Below are positions 11,705 to 24,166 of a stretch of 64,000 nucleotides of DNA, piece after piece. The position numbers and the translations under genes were made by a program. The notes under the pieces were generated by a model that was given only the letters and a program-made list of their open reading frames with translations, ran no database searches and was not told where the DNA came from. How positions within the stretch are numbered: position 1 is the stretch's first letter; each line of letters starts with the position of its first letter. The DNA comes from Acanthochlamys bracteata (Eukaryota; Streptophyta; Magnoliopsida; Pandanales; Velloziaceae). Where the stretch lies: the NCBI GenBank assembly GCA_019914995.1, contig CM034130.1, positions 6,510,001 through 6,574,000 of the forward strand, read 5' to 3'.

Positions 11705-13400
11705 CTTCTGACCATTGTAACATAGTGCCATTTCTTTTTTCTGAACTTCATATGCTCTTCCTCCAATTATAGTTTCAACATTGGGAATTAGCTTAGATGA
11801 AGGTGAGTTTTATCCTGAGTTTCGGAAAATCTTCGAATAGGAAATTTGGTGATCCCTGTTAGAGCTGCTATGGTGATGCTGTCATGACCTGCAAGCAAGA
11901 GTAAAAATGTCGCCCTTGAATTGTTTGTCTGTAAGTTTATCTGATTTTCCATCTTTTCTTTTGTATTTCTGCTATTTTTCGTGATAGGCGTGTCTGCAGG
12001 AAGTGAATGTTGATACTCTCGCTGCTGCTTCATCTTTTAGAAATGATCGTCTCAGGCATTGCATCCGTCTTCTTTCTAGACGGAGGAGGTATATTATCAT
12101 CATTTATAGATAAACCTGCAAATACTTCATGAGCTATGGTAATCTGACATAACGAGAAGCTTCCACCATGTCTCCTGGAAGTTTTATGAGTTCCTTTTTT
12201 GGTGTAGCTCTTGAACGATTCATGAAGTAGTTGATAAAATCAAGCACAGGGGAAGTTCTATGCTGATTGTCTCCATTGCGATATTGTTTAATCAGCAGTA
12301 CTGGGAAATAGTTCTGGAGCCAACAGGTAATGTTATAAGGATCTTTGATTGCTTATTCTACTCTTTTATAGAATTTTTTGGCGTCTTTTGCAGTATCAGA
12401 GATGCTGTAAAAATATAGCTGCGTCGACAGCAGAGACGCTGTAAAATATAACTGCATTAACATTGTTTCCGTTGTTGTAAAAATATGAAACCAACACTAA
12501 ACCATCCTTATATCTTATGGCATATGAAAACGACATGCTTTACCAGATATGGAGCATATGGTCCGTTCAGTAATTGTAATACAAGGAGTCAGTGGAATCG
12601 TGTAGATGGAGATGCTATGTCGCATTTGACAAATCCCCCAAGAGAGGTATGCGAGAATATTAACACTCGAATTTTTAAAAAATAATTTAAAAAAGTTCCT
12701 GGGAACACCAGAAGTTGGAAATATGTGAGCTTTGCAATGCGGTTGGAGAGACTGGTGACCTCCCGGTGTATGATTGGATTGGACGCATTTGCCAATGCAA
12801 AATAACTTTTCAGTTCACGTCTTGAAATTTATTTAAAATTTTTATAAACTTATTATTATTTATTATTTATTATTATTTAAATTTAAAAATAAAATTTATT
12901 TAAAAAATAATTAAAATTATTCTCAAACCTTCCGTACTTGCCGGTAATTAGAATTTTTGAGCGGTAACGCAGGCTCTTTAGGATTACGTTTGACGTTACT
13001 GTTCCTCGATTTTCAAAATTCATTTTTATTTATATTTTTAATAATATTTTATATAAACTATTTAAAATTTTAAAAATATAAAAAATTATATCATAGAAAT
13101 TATTACTATTATTAATATTATTTTTTAGATTAAATAAATAAAATGAAAATATCTCTATTTTAAAAAAACATTCATAAAAATTTCTGAACGGCCTATGTCG
13201 GGAAGACCGACTGTACGGTGTGTCGTTGATACAATTGCACTACTCTAGAATCTGCAAGTAAAAATTCCCGAAAGCGTGGCCGCTAAGAAAAAATAGCAGA
13301 AAATTGATATTAATATACTATCGAGTATTTGGCTAAACAAAGTTGGAAATTGAAAAGACCATAATTGCACATAAGTAACGCCAAAGTGGACCTTTCGAAA
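11705..13400. other. No gene recognised
   Basis: Mixed-composition DNA to about 12,800, then AT-rich DNA. Scattered short open frames lack coding character or splice context. Confidence 0.4.
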
Positions 13401-13407
13401 GCTTTTA

Positions 13408-13652
13408 GAGCGTGTTTATCAATATTTAACACATTATTTAAGAATAATTTTAAATTTATTTTAAATTAAACTAAATTCAAAAATTAAAATTTGATTTTCT
13501 TGCAAAAAGTTTTACTTTTAAAATAAAAATTTTAAAACTACAGATTTCACTTCTGAAATCATTTCTAATAATAATTAATTAATTAATTAAAGTCACTTTT
13601 AAACTTTAATTTTAAGTAATTATTTTTAAAACTAGACAAAAAAATACACGCC
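13408..13652. mobile_element. Tourist-like MITE (PIF/Harbinger type)
   Basis: AT-rich 245-bp element opening GAGCGTGTTTATC and closing with CACGCCC, that is inverted ends GAGCGTGTTT and GGGCGTGTAT. It is flanked by TTA on both sides, the target duplication expected of PIF/Harbinger elements. It lies about 340 bp beyond the 3' end of the bZIP coding region. Confidence 0.6.
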
Positions 13653-13996
13653 CTTAACACCAGATTGAAAGCACCGGACAGGGATAGATCATCGACATGA
13701 AAACAAAACAGATCCCAAAACCTTTTCCAATATTTAATGAACATAATTGCTTCCCGAGCTAACATGGTATGAAGAACATATGCCACTATACATGTGACGT
13801 TAAAAGCTACCAGTCATCATTAATTGTTAGATGTTACCACATATATCTAATATCTTACAGAAACAGTAATTGAACCATTAACTGAACGAATTTAATTCAA
13901 TGAACATGAATCCCTAGAGAAGTAATCTACAGGAATAAATCCGTCTCTGCTTCATCTGCATGCACATTTGTGAACATTGCAAAGGTGGAATTCTCC

Positions 13997-16900
13997 TCAC
14001 ATGAGGTCCATGGAATCATGTAGCGGCTGGTTACTGAGAGATGGGCCGTTGGATGACGGCTGCGAGCTGCGCACTTGCTGAGGAGGCTGGGCATTCTGAC
14101 TCCTATTGAACTGCTGGGGATGACTGAAAAATGGTCTTGCAGATGGATGAAAACGTCCACTGAACATATTTCCGTTGGCATTTGAAAGATGTCCAGTTGC
14201 TATTTTGAGCCGTCGCACTTCTTCTCTTAGTGCCTCATTCAGAGCTGCAATTGCATAATAGAAGCCTTTGTGTAGATTAAACCTACAATGAACTAAGGTA
14301 ACTGCCTGCTTGTGTTAGACACATTGCTGTATGGCTGCAACAAAATATTGAGTATACTCCAATGCATTTTGTAAAAGCAGGCTGATGATAAGTATGATTT
14401 TAAGTATTTTAACTTGTTGAGAACAGTAGAAGAACGAACAGCTTGACCTACAGCTAGTGATAGATAAGACCTACAACTTCTCATTGAGAAACAGATTCTC
14501 TAATAAATATCCACACAAACTCCACCTAGACTCTTCAGTTCTCATTCATGACAATTCACTCCAACCCTACACAATCAAATTCACTAATACATATACCATT
14601 GATGTTGCAGAATCATTTAGAAAAGGATGATCCTCATTCTGTAGATCAAATATGTCTTAGAATTGTTGAAACTAGACTTCACGACGTCATTCTTCATAAC
14701 TATCCAAAAGAAGCACACGAAATGTTTATGTCTAATCATTGCATGGTTTGGTGATCTTCACGACAATTCACATGAATTATTAAGGTATAGTACAAACCAT
14801 CACGGAGTTGAGCCTGTTGCTCCATTGCCTGCAGTCGTAGTTTTAGCTCTCTATTCTCAGATGTCAACCCAGTTGTATCTCTCTGCATATAGTTAAGTTG
14901 CCAATGGTATCATATATGTGATTATCTCCAGCAATTGATCAATTCGCGAGGAAAAGAAACATCGATTCAATAATGTTAGATTTGCAATTTTGATAAACGG
15001 ACAGCATCATATCTGAATTGATGCTTAGTGTCAAAACTAATGATCATAGAAGCCTCAAAGCATTGTTATCCAGACGTTGCACAAAGATGCCCACAAAACC
15101 GAAAAAACTCCATGAATGACTCTAGAATCCAGATGATTACATCGTCAAATCTAGCACATAACTATTATATTATAAACATTGCATGACTTCTTCAAAACCA
15201 ATCTGAAATTTTGGAAAACTTCATCGGCAATATCATACTTTAGCACCTATTGGGATTCAAAAGTCCAAAATGCAAACATCTCAGAAAGAAGAGTCAATGC
15301 AAACAGATCTGAAAATTTTCCAAGTTTCAATAGTATGCAGACAGTTAACACATGGAGAAGGAGACTACTATTTTCGCATTAAATTAAAAAATTTTACAAT
15401 GAACAGAATATTATTCTTTTTTAATTGCACCTAAGAATGTTCATTAACATAAATGGTAGAACCACTAGTCTTCAGTTAAAAATAAATGTTCATTAACTGA
15501 GCACCTAATGTTCATTTGCACAAGTTTTTTGTGCTAACTCAGTAAGAGTTCCTATGAATCACGCTATCCTCTAATTCCCACAGCTCCCAAAAGTCAAAAT
15601 TGACACACTTACCATTCAAGTCAATGGTCAACAAAGAGACAGATTTACGAGAGAAGGATTGTGAAAATAAAAACTAGTGCTCAGTTAACTAACAGTACCG
15701 AAGCAGCTGATTAACCTACCTGCAAAAGTGTTAGCTGGGCAGAAAGGGTGGTTGCCTCTGTCTGAAGTGTCTGCACTTTCCGCTCAAGCTCATTAGTGTA
15801 GCGAACTTTTCTTTCCTTTGATCGAGCAGCAGATTGTCTATTTGCAATTATCCTTCAAGAACAGAAGAAGGGAAAGACACTTAACAGCTTTTCTGAAAGA
15901 ACTAAAAGTTTCAGTAATGAAGCAGAAAAAAGCGAAAAAGAGGAAACCAAAAAAAAAAAAAAGCACAAAAACAAGCCATAGATGCTATCATCATGCAGTA
16001 CAGACGAAGCATACTGCTTTTCACAGAATGCAAATACAGTTACTGGTCAATCCTGAAATTGGTATAAACCAGAAAACCCCGTAGAGCCAAAGTCAATTGA
16101 GTCTTAAAACTTGGTGGAAACATAGGATCTACCAACAGAACTAGGGAAGAAAAACAACTCAAACAGAGCATATAAAGCCAACCAAACGTTAGTGTCGAAG
16201 TAAACAGTGAAAGTATCAATAAGAAGTAATGGAAATTTCCATACACACTCAAACTTTGTTTAGATCCACTAGCTCAATCTCCATTTACTTTTTCAAAAGT
16301 TATCCAGTGCTAGCGGCAACACCAATTAAATCAAAGAGAAAATTGGAAGAAAGAAAGAAGATCAGATCAAATTAATTGAACAACCTTATTCCAATGAGCT
16401 CGAAGTAACAAAAAAAAAAAATCAAGAAAACATTAAGAAACCATATTTTTATCTAGAAGCCGTCTAGATATTAGCAAGCTTTAAGTCGTGAGTTTATCTA
16501 AAATTAGAGAGCAAAAACTAAGCAGATGAAGCGCTTCAGCCAAAAGCAAAAGTCAGTATATAACTCGAGCAAAATGAAGAGTCCACACAAAAATCAAAGA
16601 AGAAATTTGAACGTACTTCTTTGCCTTCTTAGGATCGATACGAGCGAGATCAGCGAGCTTATCAGGCGGCATAGCTTTCTTCGCGAAGTCCGGAAACGAG
16701 GGTGGCGGCGATTCTCCTTCAAACGGTGACGTGGACGTCGAACCGTCCATTGAACTACAGTGCCTGTGCCTTGGCCTCGTCGACTCTATCTGCTGCTGCT
16801 GTTCTCCACCGGCACCAGGCCCCATAGCAAAGCCTAGCCCGTCGAAGAAAGCCTCGTCGACAGAAAGACTCCGGGTATGGTGGGACACTCTTGGCGGCGC

Positions 16901-17119
16901 CACTGGTAACGTAGGCTGAGATGGCGGGGGCGGCGGACCTCCGGCGGAGGTTGAGTCATCTGAGAGTGAAGGAAAATCCAAGTCGGCGAGAGAGAAATCG
17001 AGATCGGAGTCGAATAAGAGATCATCAGGTAAGAACGAAGTCTCCGAGTGAGCTCGCCGATGCCCTGGTGCCGCCGCCGGTCGGCTAGCTGGAAATTGTC
17101 CGAATCTGTTCTGCTCCAT
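13997..17119 (-). CDS. Group I bZIP transcription factor, VIP1-like
   Basis: Four coding exons (17119-16617, 15852-15720, 14882-14798, 14244-13997) join in phase to 322 residues. The basic region starts at the exon 1/2 join: N172-x7-K180, within [15 protein letters not shown]. Lys instead of Arg at the second invariant position marks plant group I (VIP1, RF2a/b, PosF21). A long leucine zipper spans exons 2-4. N-terminal [10 protein letters not shown] and [12 protein letters not shown] and the later HRHCSSMDG are serine sites of the type bound by 14-3-3 proteins in this group, whose members shuttle to the nucleus under mechanical or osmotic stress. A Gln-rich tail ends in SMDLM. An in-frame ATG exists at 17203, but MEQNRFG at 17119 is the more likely start. 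The genomic position next to SDC suggests VIP1 itself. The gene looks intact. Confidence 0.93.
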
Positions 17120-17377
17120 CTGTGTGGGCCCTACACAGAAGAGATAGAGAGAGGTGGCACAAAGTGTTCGCTGGGCTTGATCGAGACGAGAAAAACTCAA
17201 CAAGAAAAAAAAAAAAAAAGAAATTTCTTTTGCTTATTTAAACTTGGAAAATTATTATTCTACTTATCTGGCCGATATATTCTACCGAAGATCTTCGCGA
17301 AATGAAAGTCTATAAATTATAAAGAACCTTTCAATTTGCATTTAATTACATAAAAGCCACTATGAGATGAACCTATA

Positions 17378-17570
17378 AAAAGTCCGTTTATTAAATTTTT
17401 TTTATTTCACATTTTTTAATATATATTTTATAAATATATAAAAAATTTATTTAAAAATTTTACTAAAACATTCTTTTAATATATTTTTATTATTTTTTTA
17501 AAAAATAAAAAAATAAAAATATTTTTTATTTCAGAAAAATTCAATTTTATAAACGCTAACGAACGCTCCA
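17378..17570. mobile_element. AT-rich MITE-like element
   Basis: Begins near GTCCGTTTATT and ends near AACGAACGCTCC, with an almost pure A/T core that resembles other small elements in the window. Ends are imperfect and no clear target duplication was seen. Confidence 0.35.
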
Positions 17571-17574
17571 AATT

Positions 17575-18500
17575 GGGTTCGGTTTTCCGGGCTCAATTGA
17601 GACAGCCAGGAAACGCGGTTTTGCGATTTGATCCCAGTGCCGTTTCCGATCTCTCTCTTCTCCGCCTTCGTTTCTCTTGGTATTCTTTTTCGTTTTGGCT
17701 TTTTTTTGGATAATGGCTTCCCATCACCGGCGCCGTCGAAGACGACACCAATCTCTACCTGCGCGATACAAACAGTCGCTGATCATCAGATAAGTATGGC
17801 CGACGAAAGATCTAACGATTATATATGGCCGACGAAGTTGCAGAGATCTTTGCTGGTCTAAGTATGAGCACCATAATGTGTATATCCGTTGAGACCAAAG
17901 ACGATGCAAATCGCAATTATACGAATTAGACTAATTATTTTGAGCTAAGAAAAAAAAGAAAGAACAAAAGTAATCAAATTAAGTAACATTTAAAGAGGAA
18001 TATTAACGACAACGTTGCTTTTCAAGAGTTGGTGAGGAAGTAATGGAAGTTTTGGAGGATGGCAAGCCTGAGGCTCACCGAGAACGACGGACTCTGAGCC
18101 GGAATGTCTCGCCGTTGCAATTGCTTCAGGCCTCACATTGTCCAACTAAAAACTCCTCCTCCTCTCCCTGTATTGTTTCTCGGTTTATGAAGATACGAAT
18201 AATTTATGAGGATGGCAGCCCCAAACAGTGGAAGGAAGAATCAAAATGGAAAGGAATGTGCTTGCAAGGGAGTGATTAGAATTTGCCGTAGCATGCTTCT
18301 CTCTTCTCAATGGCAGCAGTGTAACTGAATTCGCTCTCCGGACTCGTAGCGAGCGCTGCACTTAAGGCTGATGTTGGACAGATGGAGTGATATATCTCCG
18401 GCGACTGCAAGATCATCGTCGTCTTGACCGTAACAAGGCGTTGAGTTATAGATCCCACGCTTAGATAAAATCTCAGCCGCTCGTTTTCCTGACTCCTGTC
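17575..18500. other. GC-richer island with no assembled gene
   Basis: Composition is clearly less AT-rich than both flanks. There is a pyrimidine-rich tract (17640-17700) followed by an ATG at 17713 opening a short Arg-rich frame (MASHHRRRRRRHQSL) of 26 codons. Further short open frames lie at 18043-18279 (+) and 18276-18458 (-). This could be the promoter and first exon of a lost gene divergent from the bZIP. No family recognised. Confidence 0.3.
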
Positions 18501-20270
18501 TCAGTAGAGAACACCGAACTCGATTGAATATCGGCTTCGATTTCGGAGATCGAAACGTCGCGTTTAAAATATCGACGCGGAATCTTAAAATCGAGTTATA
18601 AGTATAAGTAAATAAATTAGTACTTTAACACTGCGGTATTTGCGTGATTCTTTTGAAAATGACAGGCTTTCAATTAACTGTAATACTTAAGTTTATGTTA
18701 ATGTTAGATCCGTTAAATCGGTTTTTCCGAAAGGTAGAACAAAATTCCTATTTAATGAATTAGATTAAAATTATAACTAAGAGAAATCAAATAAAAGTGA
18801 CACGGAATAGTGTGACAGATGACTAATTGTGAAAAATATGTTATACTATTTTTTTAAATAATAAAAATATATAATAGTAAATATAAAATATTTATTAAAA
18901 ATAAATTTAAAATTTTAAGAATATTATTTTTTAAAAATATAATGTCAAACAACTCCTAAAATAATATTAGAGACTTTATCTCTGAAAAATGATGCTTTTG
19001 CTTGCAAGCAACTGGTAACGAGCTCAAGCATGAAGCATCTCTCTCACATGCGGATCCGATTAGAATAGAAAAAAAGCGATTGCTGCAGTCGTCGTGCCAA
19101 AATTTCCGCTACTAAGAAGACTTAAGTTTACATAAGAGACATTTGACTGCCGAAAAATATTTATCATTTCAAATAAATATTTTTTAATAAATGTTTTAAT
19201 AAAATTTATTAAAAGTTTATGAAATATAATTGCATGTTACAAAATTTATTTATGTAATTTCTATTATTTTAGATAAAAAATTAAGTTCGTTGTATAAAGA
19301 ATTTTTATAACCACTCTAAACGTCTTATTAAATTGTTTAAGGGTATCTTTTGCGTTGGCTGAGACGCTTTTTTATTTATAATTTCACCATATATTTTAAA
19401 AGTTTTAAAATTTTGAAAAAATATAATATTGTATTTAAATAAAAAAATTAGTTTATTTTGTAAAAAATTTAAAATAGTTATATTGAATAAAATTTTTATT
19501 TTTAAATTATTCTAAAGGATCTCTAAATTTTAGCTTTATTTCAGAGACCAAAGTCCATTTCATGGGTGACCTTATGGGCTTTTGTCCATTCAGTTTTAAA
19601 GTTAAGCCTTTATGCATTTCGGACAAAATTTTTTTGACAATTTAATATTAAAAAGTTTGCTTTTAATATTTGGTTCGTCAAATTAGTCAAAACAAACTAA
19701 TGTGATTTCAACAGAAAAAGATCTGATTTCCAAAAGGAAAAGAATCCAATTAGTATGAATGTCATTGTTCGTGAGAACCATTACTTATTTAATATCAATA
19801 TACTTTTACTTGAAATTTTTTCTTTTCATTTATTTCTTTACTTTAGATTTTATTTTCTTTCTTTCTTTTTCAATTCCTTTCTTTTTTTTTCTAAAAATTT
19901 TCTATTCTTTCTTCCTGTTTTTGTTTCATTTAAATAGTACTTATCACTTGTTATAAACAATTTCATTTCGACTTCTTATGTTTAATAAATTTATTATATT
20001 ATTTAAAAAACTTTTTAATTTAAAAAATATAGATGAATTATCATAAAATTGTTATAATAAGTTATATTATTTATAGAAAAAATTAAGCTTATTTTTGTAA
20101 ATTCTATTGTTTTTGAATTTTTTTTTTTAGATAATCGTAAACGTTCCATGAATAAAAAATGGGATAAAAATATATATAGAGGAGCGCCAAAGAAATGTAT
20201 GCTTCACGTATCAATTATGAGATGATACAATTGTAATCCAATTTTTCGCAAGGTTGAAATGTCAACCAAC
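18501..20270. other. AT-rich intergenic DNA
   Basis: No gene seen. Open frames at 19755-19956 are translations of T-rich simple sequence. Confidence 0.5.
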
Positions 20271-20271
20271 T

Positions 20272-20380
20272 AAAACTTATCATAATGAAAACCGTTATGA
20301 ATCTTAAGTTGTTTCAGTTGCTGAATAAATCCTAGATTTACATATACATCTTAAATACAGTTATACAATTAATGATATAT
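20272..20380 (+). repeat. Direct repeat, left copy
   Basis: About 105 bases, from AAAACTTATCATAATG to ACAATTAATGATAT, recur at 20907-21003 in the same orientation with small changes. Confidence 0.8.
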
Positions 20381-20735
20381 ATATATAGAGAGGGAGTCGG
20401 ATGTACGCACATCATCTCATCGCGTACTTCATATTTCAAACTGTCGGATCTTGATCCGACGGTCATAATTCTTAATATTGCTCCGCTCTTACGGAGTCAC
20501 TGTATAATCATATTTTCAGCATCTCATCTCTATTTTTTTCTCTTCCTTCAAAATTATCTCTCCTTCTTCGCTCTCGCCGAGCCTTCTCCCTTTTGATTTT
20601 GCACGCTGTCGGCGAGCAATCTCCCCCTCGCTGCTTCAAATCTTTGTCTTTCCTTCTCATTCCTTCAATTTTCTCTGAATTTTTCATCATTTCCCCTGCT
20701 GTAAGTTTCAAACTCCATATATATATATATGTAGG
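20372..20735. mobile_element. Possible small transposon with TA-rich ends
   Basis: The segment opens in an AT dinucleotide run followed by AGAGAGGGAGTC and closes with ACTCC followed by an AT run. It contains the near-palindrome GTCGGATCTTGATCCGAC and a long pyrimidine-rich stretch. This fits a non-autonomous element inserted in a TA microsatellite, but the ends are not precise. Confidence 0.35.
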
Positions 20736-20906
20736 AATAAACACACCTTATTTGTAAAGGCATTATAAGGTATTATTCTACTACAATATTTCAAATTTAA
20801 TTTGGATATGAAAATTACTAATTCAAATTTTTATGATAAACTTTTAGTTCAATTGAATCACAAATCGATCTCTATCAATTGAATTGATCAAAATAACATA
20901 ATAAGA

Positions 20907-21003
20907 AAAACTTATCCTAATGAAAACCGTTATAAATCTTAAGTTGTATCGATTGCCGAAGATCTAGATTTACATATACATTTTAAATACAATTAATGAT
21001 ATT
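20907..21003 (+). repeat. Direct repeat, right copy
   Basis: Partner of the copy at 20272-20380. The pair is about 635 bp apart and brackets the pyrimidine-rich element. Confidence 0.8.
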
Positions 21004-23415
21004 TTATCCAATCTTCTACTGATTACTAATTCTGATAATATTTCGGCGAAGTTTGACTAAACTTTAAAAGTTATTATCATTTAGACATTTTATAAAAATT
21101 TTATTAAAACTTTAGAATATAAAATAATTTTATTATTTTTAAACAATTTTTTAAAAAAAACTTATTTTAAAAAAGATCTGACACAACTAAAACACGTTGA
21201 TATTTGGGTCAAAGTCCATAAATTTAACCTAATACGGGCCTGGAGTCAAAGCCCATGTCTTGTTATCATCATCCAGAAATAGCTACGAGCCGGGCTATGC
21301 ATTAACAAGCCCGTTTGGTATTTTACATTCTTCCAGCAGTTTCATCTCCAGCCTATATGCATCTTCCGGTGGACGGAGAAACAGGGATCCAAACAAAGGA
21401 ATTGTTAAACCTGAAAATGAACCACACACATCTTCGTTAAATCAAAAATTTTCTTCGCACAATATATTCGGATAATGTGCAACGAGGAATTTCAAGTTCT
21501 AACAGCTGTGTAGAAGAATAGAAAAAGAACATACATAAAACTGATGCGCTTGATTGCTTACTTGATTGCAATAACTTGTTAAGTGCGCCTTTTATAATGA
21601 GTTCCCAAGATAGTAATCGTAACTCTGCTCAGTAGAAATTTATGATTAAATCATTCTAATAAAGTAAAACAATCTTAACATTGTTCAGAACCCACCAGCA
21701 AACAGCTCCTGAAACGAAAGAAAAACATTCGCTTCCGAAAAAGATTTTGACAGAAGCATAACGTAATACGGCTAAAAGCATCATGCTACAGAATAACTCT
21801 AAATATACACCATGTAGGAGTAGCAAGGAATGAAAGCATTAAAGTTGGTTAAGTTCATAACAACACTAAGTTAAGATAATTATTATGTTGGCAGTTTAAA
21901 GAACAGAAAGGCAAGAGACAAAAATGAATGATTGATAACCTGAAATTTCTAAATGTTAGGTACATTGATTCATGGGCACATTTACTCCATCCTTTTGCCA
22001 TAACTTACCTTTAACTTTATTGAGCACTATGTGATCCCATTCAAGTCTTTTCTGGAATTTACTAAATAAGTGGAGCTTCTGATATTATTCCTGCCAAGAT
22101 TGAAAATAAATAAGTACTTAAATAAAGGGAACACACTTCTTTCTTGAAATGAAGTATATATCTGAAAACCTACCACTATTTGAAGAAAAATACAAATACA
22201 GTAACAGACAGATGGCTGCCTTTAAGTCCGAATGTCAGATAAATAAAGTATAGAAGTTTCTTAAATACCTCAAAAAGATGTAGTATGCATAGTTTATGGA
22301 AAATGCAATGTACGTATTGATCAGACCCGTACTAGAGCTAAATCTACATGTATGAAGGATGTTCTATATTGATCTCGGAAGTGGAGCACTCACATTCAGT
22401 AAGAGATAAGGAAAACTAACCAATGCAGAAGCTCTCAATCCAAAAAAGAAGGAACTGGATCCCACAAGAGAAGGATAAGAGAGCCAAAAGCTTGGTGGGA
22501 AAAGCCATTTCCTTAAGTTGCCTATATAAAACAAATGAACAAGCCTTTGGTGGGTGGCAGTCGTGTGGAATGCACACTCCAACCCATTACTAATGCTATC
22601 AGCTCTGCACTCTCTCAACAAGTGCACGTCTATTCAGCAGCCAAACAACAAACATGAGAATATACGTCAGCAGTTTTGAATATGTAGTGTAAAAGCTGGG
22701 TATGAATTACCACAATATGCAGGAAGCTTGAACATGTATATACTACCCACCATACAAGAATGGAACTTCTGCTAAATTGGTAGTACATGACCCTTTTAGA
22801 TGACACTAAAACCAAATTTCATGGTAAAAAGAGACTCCAATGTTGAACAGTCTTTGCTTCTCCAGGTACAGAAAGGAAACACTGACAGCAACAAGTGAAC
22901 CTAGAGCATACAGTAAATGACTTGCTTTTCATCTTCAGTGGGACTTCGAGTGGGTCATCAACTTGTTTATTACCTACATGTTTGTATTTTAGAAAACTGG
23001 ATACATAGAAATTTTATACACGGGAATTCTCAAGTTCTCATTTAAAATACAAGCTTCCATAAGGTCTTGAAACCAACGCCTCTACTGCAGATATCACAGC
23101 CAAAAAACCTAGTGTAACCTACTTCTGACATCTCATTAATTTGTTCAATGCAAACTTAGATTGACACACTTCTGACATGTCCACCAAACTTCAGCCAAAA
23201 ATATTTGATCATATCAACACACCAAAAAGTAAACAGCTTACCCGTCAACGTTAATCGCACCCTTAGCACTCTGCACTCTTTAGCTTGCAAACTGCTTAAA
23301 AAGCATAAGTAATGCATACTTGATCAAATACGTAATATAAAAGTAATTTATTACCAAATAATATGGCTCACCTTTACTAAGCGGCTCCACCACCATACTC
23401 TTTAACAGTACCAAA
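21004..23415. other. No gene recognised
   Basis: Moderate composition, with one GC-richer patch at 21235-21440 carrying GGGCC and GCCCA motifs. The open frame at 22364-22627 (-) lacks coding character. The final few hundred bases are the upstream region of the VIT-like gene. Confidence 0.4.
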
Positions 23416-23421
23416 AACTCA

Positions 23422-23430
23422 TTATAAAAG
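23422..23430 (+). promoter_or_regulatory. TATA box of the VIT-like gene
   Basis: TTATAAAAG places the start of transcription near 23450. The in-frame ATG at 23438 would fall before the transcript begins, which supports the ATG at 23540 as the true start. Confidence 0.65.
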
Positions 23431-23539
23431 CCTCCCAATGCAGCGTGTGGCAGTCACACTCTTCTACTTCCCCTCATCGCAGTCATCAATCCTTTCTTTG
23501 GTCCTGCCTATCTTTTTTTGTTACAGAGCAAAACCCTGC

Positions 23540-24166
23540 ATGGCTCTCAATGATGCCAAGATCACCATCGATGGTATCAACAACCCACAGCAAATAGAAG
23601 TGAACTACTTGCAAAGAGCACAGTGGTTGAGAGCAGCTGTTCTTGGTGCCAATGATGGACTGGTTTCTACTGCCTCCCTAATGATGGGAGTAGGGGCGGT
23701 GAAGGATGACCCCAAGGCTATGATTATTTCTGGCTTCGCTGGCCTGGTGGCTGGTGCTTGCAGCATGGCAATAGGAGAGTTTGTCTCTGTGTACTCTCAG
23801 TTGGATATTGAGGTGTCACAAATGGAGTTAGAAATGGATGGAGTAGAAGGAAGTGAGAACAGTGCAGATGGCCGAGACCGTCTGCCTAGCCCTATACAGG
23901 CAGCTGTGGCCTCAGCACTTGCATTCTCAATGGGTGCAATTGTGCCACTGCTTGCAGCAGGATTTATAACCAGTTACAAGGTGCGGGTGGGGGTTGTGGC
24001 AGCTGCAGTTACAATGGCACTGACGCTGTTTGGGAGCATAGGAGCCATTGTTGGCCGAGCTCCAGTGATGAGATCGGCTTTGAGAGTACTCATAGGAGGA
24101 TGGACAGCAATGGCTGTGACTTTTGGACTCATGAAGGCACTTGGGTCCAGTGGTTTTAAGGCTTAG
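23540..24166 (+). CDS. Vacuolar iron transporter-like (VTL / nodulin-21-like) protein
   Basis: An intronless 208-residue member of the CCC1/VIT superfamily. Seen: the hallmark first helix RAAVLGANDGLVSTASLMMG and the second-helix motif AGACSMAIGEFVSVYSQLD, then a short charged loop and three more hydrophobic helices, five in all. The length and the short loop fit plant VTL proteins, which lack the long metal-binding domain of true VIT1. Family members move Fe (or Mn) out of the cytosol, mainly into the vacuole. The frame is open from 23438, but the 34 extra residues are atypical and lie too close to the TATA box. Convergent with ATG13, about 2 kb away. Confidence 0.93.
   Translation: MALNDAKITIDGINNPQQIEVNYLQRAQWLRAAVLGANDGLVSTASLMMGVGAVKDDPKAMIISGFAGLVAGACSMAIGEFVSVYSQLDIEVSQMELEMDGVEGSENSADGRDRLPSPIQAAVASALAFSMGAIVPLLAAGFITSYKVRVGVVAAAVTMALTLFGSIGAIVGRAPVMRSALRVLIGGWTAMAVTFGLMKALGSSGFKA

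Noticed and set aside
22364-22627. 87-codon minus-strand frame
   Set aside because: No recognisable domain, codon pattern or splice context.
23438-23539. N-terminal extension of the VIT-like protein
   Set aside because: The upstream ATG lies within 20 bases of the TATA box and the added residues do not match the family.
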